In this document: positions 56,155-64,000 of the stretch, one piece after another
Layout: each line of letters opens with the position of its first letter
Numbering within the stretch: the stretch's first letter is position 1
NCBI GenBank assembly: GCA_033032175.1
Contig: CM065323.1
Location: 14,570,001 to 14,634,000 of the forward strand
Reading direction: 5' to 3'
Length of the DNA: 64,000 nt
Origin: Saturnia japonica
Taxonomy: Eukaryota; Arthropoda; Insecta; Lepidoptera; Saturniidae
Position numbers and translations under genes: made by a program
Notes under the pieces: generated by a model
The model's database searches: none
What the model was told of the DNA's origin: nothing
The model's input: the letters and a program-made list of their open reading frames with translations, nothing else

Positions 56155-56502
56155 TTATCGCGGTGGCAGGTAGGCGATGAAAATAAACGCCAGGTAGATA
56201 GCACTGATTTTATTCTCGCGAGCGCAGTCGCGTGGAAACAAAACTATTGAAGAAGTAGAGGAAGATACAGAGGATAGCCGAATGTAAATACTAAGAATTA
56301 AAATATAACTAGATCGCGAGCCGTAGCGCGAGGGCAAAAGCGACATGCAGCGTGCGTCACGTAGGTTCATGCACTGGCGAGCGCGGTGATGCGCGTGGCC
56401 GCTGCGCCGGCGCATTGAGAGGCCACACCCCTCCGGACCGGTTATGCAGCTCGGGCTGCTCCATATATTCAACACTGAACTGTTTATCCGTGCAACGGAC
56501 AA
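56155..56502 (-). other. GC-rich segment, possible solo LTR or CpG-rich promoter
   Basis: 56330-56460 is notably GC- and CpG-rich against an AT-rich background. On the minus strand it begins TGTTGAATATATGGAGCAGC, which is LTR-like, but no partner LTR or matching end is present. A 115-codon ORF here is Ser/Arg-rich with no motif and is probably chance. Confidence 0.3.
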
Positions 56503-56747
56503 AATTATTTATTATATATAAAATTATTTAATAAAATACTAAGGGCGGCTTGAACCAACTGTCTTAATTGTGTTTAAGTTTTATTTAAACAAAATTTTTT
56601 ATTTAAATCAAACAAGCGTCTTTTACCAACACTTTTATGGCGCTAAATACGTTTACCGATCTGTCAAAGTTAAATACGCTCTGGACGCTGTTTAGCTGAG
56701 TTAAACACGTTTAGTGAACTGTCATCGCGGGTAATTTCACTATTTTT

Positions 56748-58253
56748 TTGTTAAATTTTTTCGAAATAAACATGAGTTATTCCGATCAGCTTTTCTCTGA
56801 TGACGACGAAGAAATTATACAGTTTTTGAACAGACCTATGCGGCAAGTTTTTGAAAGGAGCAATTTATTTGAAAGTCTTTCTGACGAAAAATTTATAAGG
56901 AGATTTCGCCTTACCAAATGTACCGCTACATATTTGTTACAAGAAATAACACCAGAATTGATTAGCAATACAGACAGGTATGTAAAGTTTTAAATAACTA
57001 TAACTTTCATACTTGTTAATTAGCTCGATTCCTATCTGCAAAGATGATGCATTTATCATACAACCCATGCGTACAAATTACCTGTCATGTTTTGTTACTA
57101 TTTGTTCTAGAAACAACGCTATCTCACCCATGAATCAATTATTATGTACGTTACGATACTATGCTACAGGCAGTCAGCTGATTTCATGTGGGGACATGAT
57201 TGGTGTACACGAGTCTACAGCCTGCTACATAGTACATCGTGTTACACATGCTATTGCTTCGTTGTATTCCAAATATATTAAAGTTCCGAATACTGCAGAA
57301 GAACTGACTAAACTTTCTGTAGAATTTTATAATATAGCTAGATTTCCTCGGACTCTTGGAGCAATTGATTGTACTCATGTGAGAATAATGTCACCTGGTA
57401 ATTTCTTTGTCTAATATTATATGGTTTATGTACCTTCACTGTAAGCTTTTAAATACTAATGTATGTACTTTAAATTTAGGTGGAGATAATGCTGAAATAT
57501 TTCGGAACAGAAAGGGCTATTTTTCAATAAACACACAGTGTGTAGTTGCTGCTGATCTGTCCTTTCTGGATGTAGTTGCAAGATGGCATGGTTCAGCTCA
57601 TGATTCCTATATATGGGATAATTGTACTATAAAGAGAAACTTTATACAGGTATAACTACAATAAAATCAACATGTTTAGGTTTATTTTAAAATATATCTT
57701 CAGGGAATATACATCAATTATTTTTCAGGGAAAATATCCTAATAAACACTTGCTTGGAGATAGTGGTTATGCCCAAACACAGTATATGATGACACCCCTT
57801 TCAGATGGTCATATGCAATCAAGGGCAGAATGTTTATACCAAGAATCTCATATCAAAACAAGAAATGTTGCGGAAAGAGCCTTTGGTGTATGGAAAAGAC
57901 GATTTCCAATCCTTTCTCGAGGAATAAGTGTTCATCTTCACAGAATACCAGGTATCTCAATACATATAAAAATATATTTTTATAGTTTAAATTGCCTAAT
58001 AAATAAAATCAATTACATAAGTATGTATTAATGAATTATGAAAAAATATTTTTATTTAGGTATCATAATCGCAACGGCTGTGCTTCATAACCTAGTGATT
58101 GAGCAAAGGGATGATGTTCCTCCAGAGGATGAAGAGTATCCTACTCTGCAAGAAGAAATAAGAATAAATAGACCTACAATGCAGCCACAGCAGCGTACTC
58201 ACAACTTAGAACGCACTATTCTCATAGAATATTTTTCTAGGTATCATTATTAA
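56748..58253 (+). CDS. Harbinger transposase (HARBI1-like), intact, five exons
   Basis: Exons are 56748-56977, 57111-57397, 57480-57649, 57729-57951 and 58060-58253. All introns are GT-AG and all phases agree, giving 1104 coding bases and 367 residues, the usual size for the family. An alternative start at 56772 (M-S-Y-S-D) gives 359. The N-terminus is acidic (S-D-D-D-E-E); a helix-turn-helix lies in M-I-G-V-H-E-S-T-A-C-Y. The DDE_4 triad is present: D in G-A-I-D-C-T-H-V, D in L-G-D-S-G-Y, and E in V-A-E-R-A-F-G-V-W-K-R-R-F. It excises and reinserts the element at TAA-type targets, normally together with the Myb-like partner. No stop or frameshift was found. It may still be active or a recent arrival. 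Confidence 0.9.
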
Positions 58254-58521
58254 TCAAAATTGTTAATATCATTTATTACTTTTCCAATTGTCATTATATA
58301 ATGCTTGTAGTGGTGCATTTATGTATATACTGGTAGATTTATATACTATTCGAATTATTTTGCTTATCAATCCTATTCTATTATTGTTTCAGATTGGAGT
58401 AATAGAAGAAATAAATTTTTCATATAATCAATATATTTCTGTTTGTAAGAATAAGCATAATAATTTTATATGAAAATAAAAGTCTGCAATGAAAATACAT
58501 ATAATAAATTTATTAATAAAA

Positions 58522-60270
58522 TCAAAATGCTTTAATTTTAAATTCCATAAGTATGGCTTCCTTTTCTCTCATTTCTTCTTTAAATTTAATTTCTTTTTGG
58601 TAATTTAGTATTTCTAATTCATAAAGTTTTTTTTTATGGATAATCTCCATCTCCTTTAATTGGACACTCAATTTCCGTTCTTTCAACTCTTCTGATGCTA
58701 CCTCTTTATTTAGTTTTATTAATTCAATTTTTTCTTCTGCGAGGCGAGAAAAACTATCATTGACATTTTGTTTCCTTTTTGATGGTTTCTCAGCTTTCTC
58801 TAAAATAAAGAATAGTTACTTATTAGAAATTATTTTATGAATATCCTTATATAAATTAGACCCACTATGATTTGACTTACCAACATTTAAGGCAGAGCTC
58901 AACTTCTTTTTTAATATACAAGACCTATTACTATTCATTTTTGTAGTTCCATGTAGTTCTTGTGAAATATTGCCTAAAACATGAACAACATAATTATAGT
59001 AGGCATATTCATTTTCTTATCATCTCTAGGCAATGGTTTTTTTTTAAATATACATAGTTGCTTATGCAAATAAGTTTTTTTTTTCAAAAAATTTATGTTG
59101 CAATCTTACAGTGATCATTATTTTCAACGATGACTTGTGTACATTGGGTTTTTGGTATGTGTGTCACATAGTCCTCAGCAACAATTTCCAGGTCTAAACA
59201 ACAAAGTATAAAATAAGTTGCATATTCAAATTGAGTAGATACTTTATTACTTTCGTTACCAGATAATATTTTTTATATTATAACTAATTTAGTAACATAT
59301 AACCCTTACCATATTTATTCATAAAGTCTCTTTCAACTGGTTCAACTCTTTCATTTTCAGGAATACTTTCCTGGTATTGCTTCATTAGCTTAGCATCTCC
59401 ATCATATTGTGTATATAAACCATCAATTTGAGGTCCTATAATTTTTTTTATCCTGTTGAAAGGATCATGGTCACTTGTGGAAGGACCACCACCTGTAATT
59501 ATGAAAAATTACCATACATACATAGGATTGACTTATAAGTATATTTATTATGAAAGTGATTTAGAGACAATTATCAGCATGCCACCTATAATAAAGCTAT
59601 TTTCTTATTCTCCAGTTGATTCACACCTAGACCTATGATCTCTAGTTTGTAAAATTTGTATAAATTATTAAAAAAAAACGAACTTGAATTACCTGTACCC
59701 ATAACATGCTTTTTATGCTCGTTATCTGATCATTGTATTTTTTGTTGAAGTCCTTCAACTGCCATTTTGCAAACATCCATTGGCACATTAGTTTTTTCTG
59801 CTATGCATGACCAATCTTTACCATTGTCCTCAATAGCTACAACCAGTGCTTCTGTTTTAGTAGGATCTGGAAAAATTTGTTCAGTTGTTCAGTTTTTTTT
59901 CATTTCAATATTGTTAAATAGAACCCATAACCACAAGGTGATAAGAGTAAAATATATATTTAATTAACAAGTTACCTTTTAAGAGCATCTTGGCTTCTGA
60001 TCGTTGTTTTTTTATTTTAGTTTTCATATTTCTATAGCAGCTTATTAGGTTGTCTATTGTGCGAGAGCATTGGGTAGTGTTCGCATTGTATATCTCTGTA
60101 ATTTTAGTCCATAATCGCTGCTTATCACTTTGTTTTATCACATCTGTTTTCTTTGATTCGATTATAGTCATATAGGGTTCGATAACCCTTGTAAACAACT
60201 CCTGTTCCTCTCTTGTAAAATTCGGAGCTCTAGCACGATGCCCAGAAGTTTTATCGCATAACGAACTCAT
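58522..60270 (-). pseudogene. Myb/SANT-like partner protein of Harbinger copy 2, broken
   Basis: Six exons on the minus strand: 60270-59976, 59867-59693, 59491-59311, 59194-59111, 58978-58882 and 58801-58522, with matching GT-AG sites. Exon 1 has F-T-R-E-E-Q-E-L-F-T-R-V-I, K-T-D-V-I and L-W-T-K-I-T-E-I-Y-N-A, a zeste/Myb-SANT type DNA-binding domain. The last exon is a long Lys/Glu coiled coil (E-E-K-I-E-L-I-K-L-N-K-E-V-A). Exon 2 carries two lesions: an extra base near 59820 after D-N-G and an in-frame TGA near 59735. So only a truncated DNA-binding protein of about 115 residues could be made, although splice phases downstream are otherwise intact. Confidence 0.8.
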
Positions 60271-60784
60271 GTTGAATTGCAGACACAAATAAAAAACAAG
60301 TTCAATTCAGCAAACAAAAACAGTCAACACAATGGCACTATTCACACTTTCACAGTAACTATCTCAGTATGTATAATGTACTCTGTGAGTACTAATTGAT
60401 AATTATCAATTTATCACACTTTATTTTAAACGAGCGTGAAAACTAAAAAATATACAAATACAAAATCATACAAAATGTCAAAACGTTCATACCATTTATC
60501 TCTGGTTCATACCGCGATATGAAATACGTTTCTTTAACGCATACTGTTTGGATATTGAACTTAGGTTTTATTAAAATTCTTGTTTAACTATTACTCAAGC
60601 GAGAAACGAAACGTCAAAACTACTTTGCCGACATGATAAATACATTTAGCTAAATGTAAAATTCAAACGCTTGGTACAAGACAATGCTAAATGCATTTAA
60701 ATTAAAAACGTTTAGTAAGTTAAAAATGTTTAGTTAAACGAATTTTAAATCATTTTAAACAGTATTTGGTTCAAGCCGCCCTAA

Positions 60785-61239
60785 ATATTAAAGGTTAATG
60801 TTAATATATAATGTAAATATTTTGCATCTATATAAAACTAATTGTTAGTAAATAAATATTCTACTAACATACAAGTAACAACACAAATTAAGTGGCGAAC
60901 GCCACAGAGTACATAAAAATTGGTTTAATATAATAAGCTAGTTTACAATTGCTATAGCGACATCTGTTGGCACACTGTGGAAGCCAAACAAATAATTTAA
61001 AACAGTTTATTGCGTTTATTTAAAATCGAAACGGCGCCATCTCTCGGATTCTGACTTAAAGATCCTGCTCACCATGGACAAATGTAACTAACTACATTTT
61101 CCATATGAAGTTGGGTATTGATAAGCATAAACAAAAAAGTTAATCAACAAAAAAAAGTAAATATTATTTTATATTGGCAAAAAACATAACTTGGTATCAG
61201 GCCGCTTAATTATATTATTATGGCCTTTAAATCTTAGGC
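60785..61239. other. Spacer, possibly BEL 3' UTR/LTR remains
   Basis: No ORF. It lies downstream (minus strand) of the BEL pol fragment at 61240-61605 and could include its 3' LTR, but no boundary or partner could be fixed. Confidence 0.3.
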
Positions 61240-61605
61240 TCACTCTACTCGCGTGGGTGTTTTTGAGCTATAATTCCATACAGGCATTTAGCTGGCGGGA
61301 GATTATCTTCTTTTACTAACACAAGATCGCCTACATTAGGTTCAGGGGTTATATAATGCCATTTGTACCGAGACATAAACTGATTTAAATATTAATCTGA
61401 CCACATACGCCAAAAAATTTGTAGGATTCTTTGTGTTAATTGCCACCGTTTGAGTGTACTTATGTTGCATATTTCATAGTTAAACTCAGGAACTACTTTA
61501 AGCGGTTCATCTACTAAAAAATGGCCTGTAGTCAGGGGAGTCCGGTCTTCTGAATCGATACTAATGCAAGATATCGGCCTTGAATTAAGGCAGGCTTGAA
61601 ATCTG
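61240..61605 (-). pseudogene. BEL/Pao pol C-terminal fragment
   Basis: Minus strand: A-C-L-N-S-R-P-I-S, L-T-T-G-H-F-L-V-D-E-P-L and L-Q-I-F-W-R-M-W-S-D are followed by a TAA, then V-G-D-L-V-L-V-K-E-D-N. These are the end of the integrase and the DUF5641-type domain of BEL/Pao elements. It is a different, older family member than BEL-1 and BEL-2. Its 5' part has been replaced by the Gypsy fragment on the plus strand. Confidence 0.75.
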
Positions 61606-61617
61606 TGTCAAATTTAA

Positions 61618-62896
61618 TTATGTCAAACTTGTCAGCCAGTCAAGAAAAGATTAAGGAAATACAACAGTCAACAAGTAAGGATTCAACCTTGAGTCAGATC
61701 AATTTATTAATGTCAAAAAGGTTGGCCAGAGCATAAAAAGTCTGTTAGTCAGTTAGTCAAACCTTTCTCTTAAAGACAAATTTCATGTCATAAATAAACA
61801 TATTATTTATATGTAACAAGATAGTCATTCCGGAGTCCATGAGAGAATATGTTTTAAAATTAACAAATGAAGGACATCTAGGAATTAATAGTTCCATACG
61901 TTTAGCTAAAGCTACTGTCTTTTGGCCTCAAATGAGTAATGATGTAGAAAAATACATTAATCAATGCCAAACATGTCTTACTTATGGCAGAAATAACTCT
62001 AAACAACCTATTATACACCATGAATATAAAAACTTTTACCATGGAACAAAGTAGGTATAATAGATATTTTTGAATTTGATAGTAAAAAATATTTAATAGT
62101 AGTTTAAGCATTAATAAATGATAGTTCAAATGCTAAAGTCATTATAACAAATTTAAAATCCATTTTTGCAAGACATGGCATACCTGAAACTATGATTTCG
62201 GATAATGGACCTTCATTCAATTCTAAACAATTCCAGACCTTCGCAAATGACTGAAATATTCAATTTATTACATCTAGTCCATACTTAAGTCGTTCAAATG
62301 GTATGGTCGAAAGAACTCTTGGCACAATTAAACATATACTTAAGAAATGTAAGTCAGATAATACTGATCCCTATATAGCATTACTTATGTACAGAAATAC
62401 ACCTAAAAAGTCAGGATTTTCACCATCACAGCTTAGTATGTCTAGGTACTTACGTTCTAAAATACCTGTTACTGATTCCCAGTTGATTCCAACACTGGTT
62501 GACATAGATGTGCTAAAATCTAGTATTGAAAAACAGAAACAGTATTCATCACTTTATTATAATAAACATACTAAACCTTTGTCTAATTTACATTCAGGTG
62601 ATGAGATATACTTTAAACATAAGTTAAACGGTGTCTGGGTCCCAGGTAGAATTTCACAAGCCGGAAGCGAGCCTCGTAGTTATATCGTTCAGTCACCAGA
62701 AGGATTGTTTCGTAGAAATCGCGAACTCATCTTGAAATCCTCAGCTTCTTCTGAAATTGTACCTGAAAAAGAAACAAAGATTAGTAGTGAAATAAGTGAT
62801 AATGTAAATGTTCACTGTCCTGACACTAGTCCTAGTTCCCATAAAACAACACGTCCTAAACGTACTTTTAAAATTCCTCAACGTTATCGTAATTAA
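61618..62896 (+). pseudogene. Gypsy integrase and pol C-terminus, degraded
   Basis: Plus strand: a linker rich in Ser/Gln (61618-61800, frameshifted) leads to the integrase zinc site E-G-H-L-G-I-N ... C-Q-T-C-L (61860-61980). The core has I-I-D-I-F-E-F-D, I-S-D-N-G-P-S-F-N-S and N-G-M-V-E-R-T-L-G-T-I-K, the DDE triad. Then M-Y-R-N-T-P and a long tail ending R-Y-R-N at 62896. Stops TAA (about 62105) and TGA (about 62252) and a frame break near 62050 inactivate it. From 62303 on, 197 codons are open. RT and RNase H are absent. Confidence 0.85.
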
Positions 62897-62899
62897 TTG

Positions 62900-63215
62900 G
62901 TTGCATAATTATGTTTGTGTCAATTTTATTTGTATACAGTGTTATTGCCATTATGAATTAACAATATGACGTAAATGACAATTCATGTTAAAAGTTTGAC
63001 AAGTGTCAAAGTGTCAGTTTTTTTTTATTATGTCACATTCTATTCGGAAACTTTGTAAAAGTTTTCATGGCCTTGGATATTAGTGATTTCAGTCCAGTCA
63101 AAAAATAATATTAAAAAATAAAAATAAAATTTTCTTTACTTACCACAAGGCTCTGAACTCTTCATGTAGGCTTAGTCTTCTCTTCAAAAAAGGGTAGATT
63201 TTATATATAGCAACA
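62900..63215. other. Spacer, probable Gypsy 3' UTR or LTR
   Basis: No ORF. It follows the Gypsy pol stop codon, and short GTGTCAA/TTGACAC repeats occur near 62930-63020. No LTR boundary could be defined. Confidence 0.3.
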
Positions 63216-63216
63216 C

Positions 63217-64000
63217 TTACTCTATAATCGTTGGTCGAACTCTTGTATTTCGTGTTACACACAAGTCTTTTGTCATGTCACTGCTCATTAAATGCATATA
63301 AAAGTTATGACGTTGTTTCCATAAAGACCTGCTAACTACAAGTAACATCGAACAATATAACATTCGCTTATGTCGTTTGACGTTACTAGACGGTGAGTAT
63401 GTAATATCATCAATGTTAGATGCAGGAGTGGCGACCGCAAAACTATCAATGAACTTGATATTAACAGGTGATGAGGCAAATGAAATATAAGGCGATGGTA
63501 CTGGAGTTACATCACAATAGTTTTCTAAAATATTACGGGAGCTACCGCTTTTTTCAATATGCATTTAAGCAATGCCATCCTGGATGGGAGGATTATCTGG
63601 AATGTTTGTTATAACAGATGTCGATTGATCACCTTTTTGGGTTCTATTATCACCATTCGATAACCAAGGCCAGGAACAAGTAATATCATCCGGAAATATA
63701 GAAGCGTTGGAAGGGATATTTTGTAACACGTCCTGGTTATCATTCAAATCAACATCATCGAGTATAGATAGTCATGGGCTGTAATAATGAAGTCACATTA
63801 TGTGGAAGAAACATCACTTTTATAAACTTGTCTTTTTCATTTAAGATGTCACATGATGGATGTGTTGGGGCGTCATCAAGAACCAATAATGTTTTCTTTC
63901 TTTTACATGAAAATTGTACTATCCATTCAAGCACTCTGTTTGCAAGGTGTAGACGATAGGCATCGCAGATATATCAACGTGTTTGAAACACCGTGGTTTC
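63217..64000 (-). pseudogene. Tigger/pogo-type (DDE_1) transposase fragment at the right edge
   Basis: Minus strand from the window edge: T-L-L-V-L-D-D-A-P-T-H-P and F-L-P-H-N-V-T-S-L-L-Q-P-M (63900-63780), the second-aspartate block and following motif of pogo/Tigger/Jerky-type DDE_1 transposases. Frames break near 63985 and 63775. A further open frame, D-V-L-Q-N-I-P-S-N-A (63747-63565), continues after a TAA to 63217 (S-P-Y-I-S-F-A-S-S). This resembles the acidic, Ser/Pro-rich tails of these proteins but could be unrelated. The N-terminal CENP-B-like domain would lie outside the window. Confidence 0.6.

Larger units (their letters stand above)
56543..60781. mobile_element. PIF/Harbinger DNA transposon (copy 2), complete
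   Basis: TIRs GGGCGGCTTGAACCAA (56543) and its exact inverse (ending 60781) are flanked by TAA on both sides (56540-56542 and 60782-60784), the classical TWA target of PIF/Harbinger. The 4239-bp interior has two genes converging from opposite ends: a transposase on the plus strand and a Myb/SANT-like gene on the minus strand. Subterminal DNA at both ends contains repeated GTTTA/TAAAC-type motifs. Confidence 0.95.

Overview
This is a eukaryotic, AT-rich, intron-containing window made almost entirely of transposable elements (TEs). I find no convincing single-copy host gene, rRNA gene or CRISPR array. The TE mix suggests an insect, most probably a moth or butterfly: PIF/Harbinger, piggyBac, Merlin, hAT, mariner/Tc, Helitron, BEL/Pao, Ty3/Gypsy with a TGGCGCAG primer site, Jockey/CR1-like non-LTR elements, a tRNA-headed SINE and an RTE-like tail ending in ATGATG repeats. 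That placement is inference from repeat families.

Layout. 0-3 kb: a Gypsy-type LTR with primer site, running off the left edge, then a dead non-LTR reverse transcriptase (RT). 3.2-7.7 kb: a Harbinger element with terminal inverted repeats (TIRs), a 3-bp target site duplication (TSD) and two convergent genes. 7.7-15.1 kb: small fragments (a GGQN-family piece, a SINE, a non-LTR RT, two dead Tc/mariner elements and a second GGQN-family tail). 15.2-20.75 kb: a decayed hAT element with a Helitron nested in its 3' end; the Helitron itself carries an RTE-like insertion. 21.2-22.3 kb: a dead mariner. 22.7-28.6 kb: a gag-like fragment, a Merlin transposase and a multi-exon piggyBac gene. 28.6-30.8 kb: two unassigned ORFs and the 3' end of a BEL element.

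30.8-51.8 kb is a stack of nested insertions. A Gypsy element (lost integrase and 3' LTR) is split by BEL-1 (TSD TCAAT). BEL-1's 3' LTR is split by a 5'-truncated non-LTR element. Next to the Gypsy 5' LTR lies a spliced transposase-like gene of a poorly known family marked by a D-x-CGGQN motif, and BEL-2 (TSD AATAC, LTRs differing at 1 of 375 bases) sits in its first intron. 52.1-53.0 kb holds another GGQN gene, followed by a BEL integrase scrap and a possible viral polymerase fossil. 54.1-56.1 kb has an orphan Myb/SANT gene and a membrane-protein ORF.

56.54-60.78 kb is the best-preserved element: a 4.24-kb Harbinger with TAA TSD, matching TIRs and a five-exon transposase whose reading frame is uninterrupted (367 codons). 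Its divergent-family Myb-like partner gene on the other strand is broken by a frameshift and a nonsense codon. 61.2-62.9 kb holds BEL and Gypsy integrase remnants, and 63.2-64 kb a Tigger/pogo-type DDE fragment at the right edge.

The most interesting leads are the GGQN family (four loci), the intact Harbinger transposase beside a dead partner, the very young BEL-2 copy with a mutated RT catalytic box, and two unassigned ORF regions that may be viral fossils.
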